64,000 nucleotides of DNA from Pseudomonadota bacterium (GTDB lineage Bacteria > Myxococcota > Myxococcia > Myxococcales > Myxococcaceae), in contig JAFAAN010000010.1 in NCBI GenBank assembly GCA_023426545.1, positions 3,330 through 67,329 on the forward strand, read 5' to 3'. A program made the translations under genes and the position numbers. Positions within the stretch are counted from its first letter, which is position 1. The number at the start of each line of letters is the position of its first letter. A model generated the notes under the pieces. That model did no database searches and was not told the origin of the DNA. It saw only the letters and a program-made list of their open reading frames with translations. This document shows positions 1-9,149 of this stretch, in pieces.

Positions 1-522
1 GCCCTCCGTCACGTCGAGCGACTGCACGACCTCCGGGATGACGAAGTTGACGTCCGCGTAGCCCAGCGCGTGGATGTGGCTCACCTCGTTCACCGGCAGG
101 CCACCGACGTTCAGCTCCACGTCCTGGCCGTGGAGCGCGTCGAAGCCCCGGAGGAAGAGCTGCTGCGCCTTGCCCTCGCCGCTGTGCTGCGAGGCCACGA
201 GGCCCGGGACGGCTCGCAGCAGGTCCACGGCGTTGCGTCTCGGCGCCGCGTCCAGGATGTCGCGGCCCAGGGTCACCTCGGAGGCGCTCTGGGCGGGCCG
301 CGCGCCACGCACCACCGTGGACTTCACGGGAGCCTCCTCGGCCGTGGCGCTTGCTTCGTCAGGGGGCGGCTCGGGGGCCTGCGGCGCGGGCGTGTCCGTG
401 CTCGCCCCGGTTGGGTCGGACACCACCTCTTGCTGAAGGTTCGGGTCGGCCAGGGCGAGGACACATGCGAGGACACATGAAGAGAGGGCGGTAGCGAGGA
501 GCACGGGCACGTATGGACACAC
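1..522 (-). CDS. TonB-dependent outer-membrane receptor, N-terminal part (cut by window edge)
   Basis: Only the first 174 codons are present; the gene runs off the left edge. A GTG start at 522 is chosen because a GAGGAGAGGGG stretch lies just upstream; a second in-frame GTG at 510 is possible. After a hydrophobic signal peptide comes a proline/glutamate-rich linker, then a plug-domain sequence: residues reading VTLGRDILDAAPRRNAVDLL and, later, LFLRGFDALHGQDVELNVGG with LPVNEVSHIHALGYAD. This is the usual plug pattern of TonB-dependent receptors, which import metal chelates, vitamins or sugars across the outer membrane. The substrate cannot be read from this fragment. The gene just upstream on the same strand codes a histidine-rich protein, which hints at a metal. 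The family is clear; the substrate is inference. Confidence 0.8.
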   Translation of the reverse strand, partial: MCPYVPVLLATALSSCVLACVLALADPNLQQEVVSDPTGASTDTPAPQAPEPPPDEASATAEEAPVKSTVVRGARPAQSASEVTLGRDILDAAPRRNAVDLLRAVPGLVASQHSGEGKAQQLFLRGFDALHGQDVELNVGGLPVNEVSHIHALGYADVNFVIPEVVQSLDVTEG

Positions 523-687
523 GGCGGCGCAGGCCCCTCTCCTCGGCGTCACACACACACGTGCGACACCTCGGGGAGCGGCCCCACCGGCAGACAGGTT
601 CAGGCGCGATTCAGGATGGGCAGGACACACGAGCCCCCGCGTGCTCCGCACGCATGGCGCGTCGTGGTGGATGCGCGGGGGCCGGCG

Positions 688-1167
688 CTATGGGCCCTGG
701 GGCATCGCCGTCGGGCGCAGCGCGGAGCCCGGTGCCCGCTCCGGGCCATGACGGACTTCCGCCAGCCATGACACCTCGGGCACGCGCGGCAGCTTCATCA
801 CCGCCCAGGCCACGGCCACCGCGTGCAGGTGCTCCACCGAGCCCGTCAGGTGCTCGTGCCCGCCCTTCTGCTCACCTTCCGGTGAGGGGGCGTCCGCATC
901 GTCAGGGTCCGCGTGCCGGTGGGCGTGCGCGCCGGCTTCCCCGAGTTCACCGCGGGTGTCATGCGAGTGCGCCCGCCCGTGGACATGGGGGTGATGATGG
1001 CCGCCTCCTCCGTGCTCCACCACCGCGTGCAGCACCGGCGCCACGGCGAGCCCGTACACCAGGACCATCAGTCCCAGGCAGGCGAGGTCGCGTCGGTCGT
1101 GGGGGTTCAGCAAGGCCGTGGAGCCCAAGGTGAGGGGAGGGGTCGGCCGCCTCCTATCTGTCTTCAT
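688..1167 (-). CDS. Histidine-rich, single-span membrane protein (possible metal handling)
   Basis: A 159-residue protein with the ATG at 1167 preferred (an in-frame TTG lies at 1179). A hydrophobic segment reading LACLGLMVLVYGLAVAPVL near residues 30-48 is followed by a dense histidine run (HGGGGHHHPHVHGRAHSHD) and further HAHRHAD and HEHL clusters. Such His clusters bind Zn, Ni, Co or Cu in periplasmic or transport-associated proteins. It lies 165 bp upstream of, and on the same strand as, a TonB-dependent receptor, so the two may form a metal-uptake or metal-homeostasis pair. I recognise no named family; the metal link is inferred from composition and neighbourhood. Confidence 0.6.
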   Translation of the reverse strand: MKTDRRRPTPPLTLGSTALLNPHDRRDLACLGLMVLVYGLAVAPVLHAVVEHGGGGHHHPHVHGRAHSHDTRGELGEAGAHAHRHADPDDADAPSPEGEQKGGHEHLTGSVEHLHAVAVAWAVMKLPRVPEVSWLAEVRHGPERAPGSALRPTAMPQGP

Positions 1168-1348
1168 CCGGACGCGCAAGCCGCCGTCCCCACTGGGGTG
1201 AACACCTCCCGGGCCCGGGAGACCCGCTGGCGTGTAGCGGGATTGACGCAGCGCATTGGTTTGGGCTGCCTGCGAGGGCCAACGTCGCTACACTTATGCC
1301 GTGCGTTCCGAATCAGTCGCGCTCTCCCGTGTCCTACCCGAGGCCGAG

Positions 1349-2998
1349 ATGCCTCCTCCTCCATCCCGCGAAGCGCGCCTGCGGGCCCTGGCCACGGAGA
1401 CCTTCGACGTCCTCATCATTGGCGGAGGCGTCACGGGGGCGGGCTCGGCGCGGGACGCGGCGCTCCGGGGCCTCAAGGTGGCGCTCGTCGAGCGCGAGGA
1501 CTTCGCCAGCGGAACCTCCAGCCGCTCATCGCGGCTCATCCACGGGGGCCTGCGCTACCTGGAGCATGGCCACCTGGGCCTCGTCTTCGAGTCCAGCATC
1601 GAGCGCCAGCGCCTGCTGCGGCTCGCTCCGCATCTGGTGCGCCCGCTCGCCTTCATCTGGCCTGTCTACGCGGGCGCCCGGGTGCCACGCTGGAAGCTCA
1701 ACGCGGGCCTCATGCTCTATGACGCCCTGTCCCTCTTCCGGAACGTGAAGGGCTACCGGCGTCTCAATGCCCGGCAGGTGCACGCGGCCGAGCCGGGCCT
1801 GCGCACCGAGAACCTCAAGGGCGGTGCGCGCTACTACGACGCCGCCACGGACGACGCGCGCCTCACCCTGGCCAACGCGGTGGGGGCCTCGGAGGCGGGG
1901 GCCACCGTCCTCAACCATGCGTCCGTGACGGGGCTGGTGCTGGAGGATGGGCAGGCGCGCGGCGCCACGGTGGTGGACCACCTCACCGGCCAGGAAGTCA
2001 CCGTGCGGGCCCGCGCCGTGGTCAACGCCACCGGCCCCTGGAGCGATGAGATTCGGCGGCTGGACGCGCCCAGCGGGTCGAGCCCCGCCGTGCGCGGCAG
2101 CAAGGGCGTCCACCTCTCCGTGCCGCGCGAGCGCCTCAACCACCGCGATGCCTTCACCCTGCTGTCCCCCAAGGATGGCCGGGTGATGTTCGTGCTGCCC
2201 GCCGACAACTTCACCATCATCGGCACCACGGAGACGTCCACGCGCGCGCACCCGGCGGAGGTCCGGGCCAGCGAGGCCGACGTGGCCTACCTGCTGGAGT
2301 CCGCCAACGCCTTCTTCCCCGAGGCGCGCCTCACCCGCGCGGACGTGGTGAGCGCATGGGCCGGCATCCGGCCTCTCGTGGCCAGCGGCTACCACGGCGC
2401 GCAGGCCGACGCGGGCAGCGCCAGCCGGGAGCACGCCATCGACGTGAGTCCGTCCGGCGTGCTGGCCATCAGCGGTGGCAAGCTCACCACCTATCGCGTC
2501 ATGGCGCGCGACGTGGTGGACGCGGTGGAGCGCCACCTGGGGCAGCCGCGCCACCGCTCGCCCACCGACGCGTTGCCGCTGCCCGGAGGCGACATCCGCG
2601 GCCTGGATGCCGAGTTCGCCGCGGCGCGGGCCGAGGTGGGGGACGAGGCCACGGCCATCCACCTGGTGCGGTCCTACGGCAGCCGCTGGCGCCGCGTGTG
2701 GGCCCTCACTCGCGAGGAGGCCTCGCTGGCCCGGCCGCTCGCGGAGGGGCTGCCCTACCGCGCGGCCGAGGCTGTCTGGGGCGTCACCCACGAGTTGGTG
2801 CACACACTGTCGGACCTGCTCATCCGCCGGCTCAAGGTGGCCTTCGAGACGCGTGACCAGGGGCAAGCCGCGGCCCGCGTGGCGGCCGAGGTCATGGCCC
2901 CCCGGCTGGGCTGGGACGCCGCGGAGACGCAGCGGCAGCTGGACGCCTACGCCGCCGACGCGCTCCGCATCTTCGGAGTGGACCCCGTCGAGGCGTGA
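1349..2998 (+). CDS. glpD: Aerobic glycerol-3-phosphate dehydrogenase (FAD)
   Basis: A 549-residue flavoprotein that oxidises sn-glycerol-3-phosphate to dihydroxyacetone phosphate and passes electrons to the quinone pool at the inner membrane. The FAD-binding GGGVTGAG motif is at residues 25-32, followed by the family signatures SSRSSRLIHGGLRYLEHG and, later, ATGPWSDEIRR and SGGKLTTYRVMA. The C-terminal cap domain typical of GlpD is present (THELVHTLSDLLIRRLK). The ATG at 1349 puts the dinucleotide fold at the usual distance from the N-terminus; the open frame extends upstream to about 1256 with a possible GTG at 1301. No glpK or glpF is adjacent, so the gene appears to stand alone, divergent from the histidine-rich protein gene. 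Confidence 0.93.
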   Translation: MPPPPSREARLRALATETFDVLIIGGGVTGAGSARDAALRGLKVALVEREDFASGTSSRSSRLIHGGLRYLEHGHLGLVFESSIERQRLLRLAPHLVRPLAFIWPVYAGARVPRWKLNAGLMLYDALSLFRNVKGYRRLNARQVHAAEPGLRTENLKGGARYYDAATDDARLTLANAVGASEAGATVLNHASVTGLVLEDGQARGATVVDHLTGQEVTVRARAVVNATGPWSDEIRRLDAPSGSSPAVRGSKGVHLSVPRERLNHRDAFTLLSPKDGRVMFVLPADNFTIIGTTETSTRAHPAEVRASEADVAYLLESANAFFPEARLTRADVVSAWAGIRPLVASGYHGAQADAGSASREHAIDVSPSGVLAISGGKLTTYRVMARDVVDAVERHLGQPRHRSPTDALPLPGGDIRGLDAEFAAARAEVGDEATAIHLVRSYGSRWRRVWALTREEASLARPLAEGLPYRAAEAVWGVTHELVHTLSDLLIRRLKVAFETRDQGQAAARVAAEVMAPRLGWDAAETQRQLDAYAADALRIFGVDPVEA

Positions 2999-3232
2999 AG
3001 GGACGGACGCTCCGTGCGAGGAGCGTTCGCTGGCCCACGCCTGCACCGCACGCCTGCACGCCCTGCCCGTCCTCCGTCGAACAGGGGCGCGAGCGGTCGG
3101 CCTGTCGCCGTGGTTAACTTCCGCTCCGGGAACGGCAGAGGGTGTCCTGCCGTTCATGCGCGTCCCCAGAATCCATCCGCCGCGCCGTGATGCAACGACG
3201 CCTCGCTGGACGGGACACTCAAGGAGCGTGAA

Positions 3233-5044
3233 ATGAAGCGTTGCGTCTGGCTGGGACTGGTTGGGGGGCTGGTGGCGTGCGGCTCGGATTCGCCGGTGGA
3301 GCCCCAGGCATGCCCTGGCACCACGGGGATGTCCGAGCCCATCGTCGTCTCTTCCGCCAGCCAGAGCGAGGCGGCCCTGGCGTCCGATGGCTCGGAGGAG
3401 GTCATCATCGCCTTCCGCCAGCGGGTGTTCGCCACCGCTCGCGCGAACACGGAGGCCTTCGCCGAGGAGGTGGGGCGCGCTGGTGGAACGGTGCAGCGGC
3501 GCATGCCCACGCTGAACATGGTGTCCGCCCGTGTGTCGCCCGCGGTACGCGAGGCGCTCGCCCGGAACCCGGACGTGGTGGCCGTGTCCCCGGACCGCGA
3601 GGTGCGCGCGCTCGGCCTGATGCAGCGGCCGCTGTCTCCGCAAGCCTGGTTGGGCGCGGAGCCCCGGCCGCCGCCCAACACCGTCGGCTCCGTGGGGGAG
3701 TACACCGAGGGCCTGAAGCTGGTGCAGGCCAACCAGGTCTGGGATGCCAACGACGACGGTGTCCTGGACGACGGCCGCCCCTCGGGCACGGGCGTCAAGG
3801 TGTGTGTCATCGACAGCGGCTGGGACAACCGTCACCCGGAGCTCCAGGCCGCCTTCATCGGTGGCAAGGACTTCATCAGCGGCTCGGCCAACGCGCTGGC
3901 GCTGGATGCGCGGGTGGACGCGCGTGGCAAGGTGCTGGCGTGGGGCGGAGGACATGGCACCCACACCGCGGCCACCATCGCCGCGCAGCTCGGCGCGGGT
4001 GGGCGGGTGCGGGTGGGCAATGACCCGAATGGAACGGTGGGCGTGGCCCCCACCGCGTCGCTGCTGATTGCGCGCGTGCTGAACGAGACCGGCTCGGGCA
4101 GCACCACCAACGTCATCGCCGCGCTCGACTGGTGCCAGCAGCAGGGCGCGAACATCGTGTCGTTGTCGCTGGGCGCCTCGACCACGAATGCCGCCGAGGA
4201 GCTGGCCTTCAACCAGGCCAAGGCCAACGGTGTGTTGGCCATCGCGGCGACGGGCAACTCGGGGGAGGGCAAGGTGTCCTACCCGGCGGGGTATGACTCC
4301 GTGGTGGGCGTGGGCGCGGTGAACTTCGCGGGCGAGTGGGCCGCCTTCTCACAGTACGGTGAGGGCACGAACCTGGTGGGCCCCGGTGTGGGTGTGTTGA
4401 GCGCCACCATCGTCGGGGGCGCGCCCTACGGCGAGGTGGCCGCGAGCGGCCAGCAGTTCGAATCCAACCCCCTCGAGTACTCGGCGCTGGGGGCGTACAC
4501 GGGGCGGCTGGTGAACTGCGGCCTGGGCGCGAGCGTCTCGGACTGCGGCGAGGGCGCCACCTGCGAGGGCTTCGTCGCGTACGTGGACCGCGGCGGCGGC
4601 ATCCTCTTCGAGGAGAAGGTGCGCAACGCCATCCGCGCGGGCGCGAAGGCCGTCATCATCGGCAACCACATCGCGGACGAGGGCATGGGCAACTTCACGC
4701 TCAACGCGCCGTCCTCGCTGTGGGTGCCCACCGTCTCCGTGTCCCTGGAGTCGGCCAACCTCCTTCGGGGGATGGCGGGGCAGGAGGTGGCCCTGGACGT
4801 CACCGGCCTGGACTATGCGGTGCAGACGGGCACCTCCATGGCGACGCCCCACGTGGCCGGCGTGGCCGCCCTGGTGTGGAGCCTGGACCCGCAGAAGATG
4901 AACGCGGAGCGCGTGCGCGAGGCCCTGCTCGAGACCGCCAAGGACCTGGGGCCGGCCGGGTGGGACCCGAACTACGGAAACGGCCTGGTGCAGGCGGCGG
5001 ACGCGGTCCGGTACGCCGAGGACATCCTGACGCAGGTCCCGTAG
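3233..5044 (+). CDS. Secreted subtilisin-like serine protease, lipoprotein (S8 family)
   Basis: A 603-residue protease with AAGGAG about 6 bp before the ATG. The N-terminus is a lipoprotein signal with lipobox LVAC (Cys16). An inhibitor-I9-like propeptide follows, then the catalytic domain with Asp194 (CVIDSGWD), His241 (GHGTHTA) and Ser535 (GTSMATPH). A protease-associated-like insertion with several cysteines (about residues 420-500) sits between His and Ser, as in larger S8 proteases. It probably acts at the cell surface or outside the cell, with a role in nutrient acquisition or predation, which is common in myxobacteria. It ends 7 bp from the convergently transcribed anti-sigma gene. The family is certain; the substrate is unknown. 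Confidence 0.93.
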   Translation: MKRCVWLGLVGGLVACGSDSPVEPQACPGTTGMSEPIVVSSASQSEAALASDGSEEVIIAFRQRVFATARANTEAFAEEVGRAGGTVQRRMPTLNMVSARVSPAVREALARNPDVVAVSPDREVRALGLMQRPLSPQAWLGAEPRPPPNTVGSVGEYTEGLKLVQANQVWDANDDGVLDDGRPSGTGVKVCVIDSGWDNRHPELQAAFIGGKDFISGSANALALDARVDARGKVLAWGGGHGTHTAATIAAQLGAGGRVRVGNDPNGTVGVAPTASLLIARVLNETGSGSTTNVIAALDWCQQQGANIVSLSLGASTTNAAEELAFNQAKANGVLAIAATGNSGEGKVSYPAGYDSVVGVGAVNFAGEWAAFSQYGEGTNLVGPGVGVLSATIVGGAPYGEVAASGQQFESNPLEYSALGAYTGRLVNCGLGASVSDCGEGATCEGFVAYVDRGGGILFEEKVRNAIRAGAKAVIIGNHIADEGMGNFTLNAPSSLWVPTVSVSLESANLLRGMAGQEVALDVTGLDYAVQTGTSMATPHVAGVAALVWSLDPQKMNAERVREALLETAKDLGPAGWDPNYGNGLVQAADAVRYAEDILTQVP

Positions 5045-5051
5045 GACGCCG

Positions 5052-5543
5052 TCAGCGCAGGGGCAGCAGGGGCGTGGCCACCAGGCACGCCCCCACGCGC
5101 GCCTCCAGCGCCGCCACCGCTTCCCGGGAGGGGTCGTCGCACCACTCGACAGTCCGGGGGGCGGCGGCGAACGGGTCGTGCTGACTCCACGGCTCGTCGG
5201 CGCTGGGGATGCGTGTCACCTGGAGCGTGCCGAGGAGGACGAAGGCCACCACGGCGGTGGCGGCGGTCAGCATCCTCCCCCAGTACAGCCACTCCAGGCG
5301 TCGAGGTGCTGGCGGCGCCTCGCGCTTTCGCAGCCGGGCCTCCAGCGCGGCGAAGTCCAGCGCGGGGCGCTCCGGCAGGCGCCGGGCGCGCTGTGCCATC
5401 CACCCGCGCTCCGCGCGCAGCCAGGCCAGGGCGTGCTGGCAGGCGGGGCAGGCGTTGGCGTGAGCGTGGACGCGCGCCGTGTCCTCCGGGGAGAGCTCGC
5501 CGGCCAGCAGGGCGTCCAGCTCGGCTTCGCGGCAGGCGCTCAT
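5052..5543 (-). CDS. Anti-sigma factor, zinc-binding, single-span membrane protein
   Basis: A 163-residue protein. The N-terminal HxxxCxxC zinc motif (His28, Cys32, Cys35; sequence HANACPAC) is the zinc-binding anti-sigma (ZAS) signature. A membrane span near residues 90-112 (MLTAATAVVAFVLLGTLQV) is followed by a short periplasmic tail. The start codon overlaps the stop of the upstream ECF sigma gene by 4 bp (ATGA), so the two are translationally coupled. The expected role is to hold the sigma factor at the membrane until a signal releases it. What that signal is cannot be read here. Confidence 0.88.
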   Translation of the reverse strand: MSACREAELDALLAGELSPEDTARVHAHANACPACQHALAWLRAERGWMAQRARRLPERPALDFAALEARLRKREAPPAPRRLEWLYWGRMLTAATAVVAFVLLGTLQVTRIPSADEPWSQHDPFAAAPRTVEWCDDPSREAVAALEARVGACLVATPLLPLR

Positions 5544-6136
5544 GGGCGGCCTCCGATGTGCGCGGCCAGTTGCTCACGCAGCTGGAGCCGCGCGCGGTGG
5601 ATTTCGTTCTTCACCTTCTGGAGCGACCAGCCCATCACCGATGCAATCTCCTCATAGGGGAGGCCATGGTCGATGCGCAGCAGCAGCGCCGCGCGCCGGT
5701 CCTCGCGCAGCGTCCCGAGCGCTCCCGCCAGCAGCCCTTCCAGCTCCCGGTCCAGGAGCAGGTCCTCGGGCGTGGGCGTGGGCAGCACCGCCTCCACGTG
5801 GCTGGCGTGGGCGTCGTCCTCCACGTCCACGTGGACACCGCGCTGCCGCAGCGACTCCAGGTACACGTGCCGGGCGATGCCCAGCAGCCACGCGCCGAGC
5901 CGGTCATCGTCGCGCAGCGTGCCGAGCCGCGCATGGGCGCGCACGAAGGTCTCCTGCGTGGCCTCGTCCGCCGCGGCCTCGTCGCGCATCGAGTCACGCA
6001 GGAAGCGCCACACGCCCGCCGCGTGCCGTTCGAACAGCCGCCGGAAGGCGGCGGGGTCCCCCGTCCGCGCCCGTCGCAGCAGCGTGCGCTCCCGGTCCGT
6101 GTCGGACGGGGGCGCACCTGCCAGGACCATTTTCAT
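5540..6136 (-). CDS. ECF RNA polymerase sigma factor
   Basis: About 198 residues from the ATG at 6136 (a GTG at 6154 and an ATG at 6130 are also in frame). Region 2 reads FERHAAGVWRFLRDSM...ADEATQETFVRAH, and region 4 reads LREDRRAALLLRIDHGLPYEEIASVMGWSLQKVKNEIHRAR, the standard two-domain ECF layout. It is followed with a 4-bp overlap by its own membrane anti-sigma factor, so the pair forms a classic transmembrane stress switch. Such operons usually autoregulate; I did not find a convincing ECF promoter motif in the 184 bp before the divergent acyltransferase gene. Confidence 0.92.
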   Translation of the reverse strand: MKMVLAGAPPSDTDRERTLLRRARTGDPAAFRRLFERHAAGVWRFLRDSMRDEAAADEATQETFVRAHARLGTLRDDDRLGAWLLGIARHVYLESLRQRGVHVDVEDDAHASHVEAVLPTPTPEDLLLDRELEGLLAGALGTLREDRRAALLLRIDHGLPYEEIASVMGWSLQKVKNEIHRARLQLREQLAAHIGGRP

Positions 6137-6320
6137 CGCGGAGAGGAGCGCCACGGCTTCAAGGTGTCACGAGCGGCCCGGAAGTTTCACGGGCGCGCGC
6201 TTTTCTCGCGCGGGGGCCCCTGGTGGCAGGACTGACACCAGGCCTCGGTCATCGCAATCCCACGCACGCGCTGAGTGGCGGTCTTGTTGGATGACAGTCT
6301 TTGTTGATAAGAGAACTTTC

Positions 6321-7580
6321 ATGTCCTTGAATTATGGCCGTGTGGATGAAGCCGCGGCATATGCTCCGCGCCTACAGGGCCACTTGCCGGTGCTGGACGG
6401 CGTGCGGGGTCTCGCCGTCCTGCTGGTGGTGTTCTTCCACACGACGCACCTGAGCGACCAGAGCGTCGCAGGACGGGTGACGTGGTGGCTGGCCGGGGCG
6501 GGCTGGACGGGCGTGGACCTGTTCTTCGTCCTCTCCGGCTTCCTCATCACCGGCATCCTGTGGGAGGCGAAGGGCCGGCAGCACTTCTTCCGCAACTTCT
6601 ACATGCGCCGCTTCCTGCGCATCTTCCCGCTCTACTACCTGGCGCTCGCGGTGTCGTTCCTGGTGCTGCCGTCGCTGGCGGGCCGGTTGAACCTGGACGA
6701 GCGCATCACCACGGACGGCGCGGTCTGGTACCTGCTGTACCTCTCCAACTTCTACCAACTGTGGGTCGACACCACGCACCCCATCCTCGGGGTGGTGTGG
6801 TCGCTGGCCATCGAAGAGCAGTTCTACATCGTCTGGCCATTCCTCATCGCCGCGGTGTCGTACCGGGGCGCCATCCGGCTGTGCCTGGGCACCATCGCCA
6901 CGGCCGTGCTGGTGCGCGTGGGGCTCACGCTGTACGGCGCCAGCATCGAGAGCACCTACGTGGTGACGTTCTGCCGCGTGGACTCGCTGGCGATGGGGGG
7001 CCTGCTCGCGATGGCGCTGCGCCACCCGGAGGGACTGGGCCTGAAGGCCTTCCCGTGGATGCGCTGGGCCGCGTGGGCCGCCGTGCCGGTGGTGCTGGCC
7101 ATGGTGGTGCTGCCGGTGGGGCCCACCTTCGAGCTGGTGAAGCGCACGGGCGGCTACACCGCCATCGCCGTCCTCTACACGGTGGGCGTCTACAGGGCGG
7201 TGGCCGTCCCCAAGGGCCACGTCCTGCACCGCCTCCTCACGACGCGGATGCTGCTCGTCTTCGGCAAGTACAGCTACGCCATCTACCTCATCCACTCGCC
7301 GCTGGACGCCATCCTCCGGCGCACGGTGCTGAAGACGCCGCTGAAGACGGTGGCGGGCACGGACGTGCCGATGCAGCTCGTGTTCTATGGGGTGGCCACC
7401 GGGCTCTCGTTGGGGCTCGCGCTGCTGAGCTGGCACCTCTTCGAGAAGCACATGCTGAAGCTCAAGGACTACTTCCCCTACGGCAAGTCCCCCGTGCCCG
7501 CCGCCGCGCTGGCCGCGCCGGTGTCCCAGCCGGAGGGCGCCGCCGACGAGCGGGCCGAGGCGTCCGCCCGGGTGGCGTGA
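6321..7580 (+). CDS. Membrane O-acyltransferase, acyltransferase-3 family
   Basis: A 419-residue polytopic membrane protein. It opens with the family signature LPVLDGVRGLAVLLVVFFH, containing the Arg and His thought to act in acyl transfer, then has about ten hydrophobic segments, including GVDLFFVLSGFLITGILW and WSLAIEEQFYIVWP, typical of OafA/YrhL-type enzymes. These acetylate or acylate surface polysaccharides, peptidoglycan or antibiotics. An ATG at 6291 is also in frame; both starts have weak ribosome-binding sites. It is divergent from the ECF sigma operon. The acceptor is unknown, as no polysaccharide genes surround it. Confidence 0.88.
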   Translation: MSLNYGRVDEAAAYAPRLQGHLPVLDGVRGLAVLLVVFFHTTHLSDQSVAGRVTWWLAGAGWTGVDLFFVLSGFLITGILWEAKGRQHFFRNFYMRRFLRIFPLYYLALAVSFLVLPSLAGRLNLDERITTDGAVWYLLYLSNFYQLWVDTTHPILGVVWSLAIEEQFYIVWPFLIAAVSYRGAIRLCLGTIATAVLVRVGLTLYGASIESTYVVTFCRVDSLAMGGLLAMALRHPEGLGLKAFPWMRWAAWAAVPVVLAMVVLPVGPTFELVKRTGGYTAIAVLYTVGVYRAVAVPKGHVLHRLLTTRMLLVFGKYSYAIYLIHSPLDAILRRTVLKTPLKTVAGTDVPMQLVFYGVATGLSLGLALLSWHLFEKHMLKLKDYFPYGKSPVPAAALAAPVSQPEGAADERAEASARVA

Positions 7581-7602
7581 CGCGCACCGGGGGCGGCCGC
7601 CG

Positions 7603-7896
7603 TCAGTCGCGGTGCCGCGAGAGGGCGTCCGCGACGCGCAGGGCCCACGTCTCCGCGGAGTCGAGCTCCGCGCGGGCGCTGGCATAGCGGTCCAGCCCTG
7701 CCTCCGAGCCGTCCCGGGCGAAGATGGCGTCGTGGAGTTCCTTCTGTGCCCGGAGGAGCCAGTGGCTCGCTTTCTGTCGAAGCCGCGCTGCCTTCTGGGG
7801 CGTCGGCGCGGCGAGCGCCGGGTCCAGCAGCTCCTGCTCTTCGGGGTACGGGGACGTCACCTTCACGAAGCCGCTCTGTGCAATCGTCGTAGTCAT
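7603..7896 (-). CDS. Hypothetical small soluble protein
   Basis: 97 residues from the ATG at 7896 (MTTTIAQSGF). It has no signal peptide or membrane span. The middle and C-terminal half are rich in Ala, Arg, Lys and Leu and predict as helices (QKAARLRQKASHWLLRAQKELHDAIF, then SARAELDSAETWALRVADAL). I do not recognise a family. Third-position G/C bias is high, which supports coding. It converges on the acyltransferase gene with a 22-bp gap containing a short GGCGGCCGCC palindrome. Confidence 0.55.
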   Translation of the reverse strand: MTTTIAQSGFVKVTSPYPEEQELLDPALAAPTPQKAARLRQKASHWLLRAQKELHDAIFARDGSEAGLDRYASARAELDSAETWALRVADALSRHRD

Positions 7897-8012
7897 GCTT
7901 TGAGAATTCGCACCAGACGGCGAGCAGGCACCTGACCGGTGGGGCAGGACTCCGTGCAAAAGCATGCACGGCCCTGCCCTCCAGCGCCGGTGGGCGGAGT
8001 GCTCAGATTCGG

Positions 8013-9062
8013 CTACTTCCGCAGGCTCGCGAGGTCGATGACGAAGCGGTACTTCACGTCTCCCTTCAGCAGCCGCTCGTAGGCGTCGTTCACCTGCTGG
8101 ATGGAGATCAGCTCGATGTCGGAGACGATGCCGTGCTTGCCGCAGAAGTCTAGCATTTCTTGCGTTTCATGGATACCCCCAATCATGGAGCCGGAGAAGC
8201 TCCGCCGCATGGGGATGAGGGAGAAGGGGTGGACCGCGAGGGGCTTCTCCGGGGCGCCGACGAGCACCAGGTGGCCGTCGCGGCGCAAGAGCCGCAGGTA
8301 CGCGTTCAGGTCGTGCTGGGCGGAGACGGTGTCGAGGATGAAGTCGAGCGTGCCGGCCTGGGCGTTCATCTCCTCCTTGTTCGAGGAGACGACCACCGCG
8401 TCCGCGCCCAGGCGCAGGGCGTCCTGCTTCTTGCCGTCGGTGCGGCTGAAGACGGTGACGTGCGCGCCCAGGGCCTTGGCCAGCTTCACGCCCATGTGGC
8501 CCAGTCCGCCCAGGCCCACCACGCCCACGCGCTGGCCAGGCCCCACCTTCCAGTGCTTCAGGGGCGAGTACGTGGTGACGCCGGCGCACAGCAGCGGCGC
8601 GGCGGCGGCCGGGTCCAGATTGCCGGGGACCTTGAGGACGAAGGCCTCGTCCACGACGATGGCCTCGCTGTAGCCGCCCTGGGTGAGCGTCTTTCCGTCC
8701 CTCTCCCTGCCGTTGTACGTCTGGACGTTGCCCTCGTCGCAGTACTGCTCGAGGCCCTCCTTGCAGCTCGGGCAGGTGCGGCACGCGTCCACCATGCAGC
8801 CGACGCCGGCGAGGTCGCCCACCTTGAGCTTCGTCACCCGGTCGCCGACGCGGACCACGCGGCCGACGATTTCGTGGCCGGGCACCATGGGGTACTGCGA
8901 GCCGCCCCACTCGTCGCGGGCCTGGTGCAGGTCGGAGTGGCAGACGCCGCAGTAGAGGATTTCAATCTGCACGTCGCTGGGGCCGGGGGCGCGGCGCTCG
9001 AACTCGAACGGGGCGAGCGGGGACCGGGCGTCCCTGGCGGCATAGGCGCGAACGGGAATCAT
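8013..9062 (-). CDS. Zinc-dependent NAD(P)-linked alcohol dehydrogenase (cinnamyl-alcohol/YahK-like)
   Basis: A 349-residue medium-chain dehydrogenase/reductase. Catalytic zinc ligands lie in GVCHSDLH (Cys41, His42) and PGHE; the structural zinc Cys cluster is CRTCPSCKEGLEQYC; the cofactor fold is VGLGGLGHMG. The length and the GSMIGGIHETQEMLDF motif match the cinnamyl-alcohol-dehydrogenase-like NADP-dependent aldehyde reductases such as YahK. An AGGAG lies before the ATG. These enzymes reduce many aldehydes in the cytoplasm. It lies downstream of the SARP regulator on the same strand, with an 87-bp gap, and may be co-transcribed. Confidence 0.9.
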   Translation of the reverse strand: MIPVRAYAARDARSPLAPFEFERRAPGPSDVQIEILYCGVCHSDLHQARDEWGGSQYPMVPGHEIVGRVVRVGDRVTKLKVGDLAGVGCMVDACRTCPSCKEGLEQYCDEGNVQTYNGRERDGKTLTQGGYSEAIVVDEAFVLKVPGNLDPAAAAPLLCAGVTTYSPLKHWKVGPGQRVGVVGLGGLGHMGVKLAKALGAHVTVFSRTDGKKQDALRLGADAVVVSSNKEEMNAQAGTLDFILDTVSAQHDLNAYLRLLRRDGHLVLVGAPEKPLAVHPFSLIPMRRSFSGSMIGGIHETQEMLDFCGKHGIVSDIELISIQQVNDAYERLLKGDVKYRFVIDLASLRK

Positions 9063-9149
9063 GGGATGGCTCCTGGGACTGTTGGGGAGGGGCTTGCTGC
9101 GCTGCGGAGCGGATGATGCGTCCGGCGTCCTTCCGTCGCACGCCTGAAT

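Noticed and set aside
1526..3964. Long minus-strand frame of over 800 codons opposite glpD and the subtilase gene
   Set aside because: It is an antisense shadow typical of high-GC genes: it crosses two well-supported genes, is full of His, Arg and Gly, and has no motif or ribosome-binding site. Similar shadows opposite the 25902-29477 and 46084-49482 genes were rejected for the same reason.
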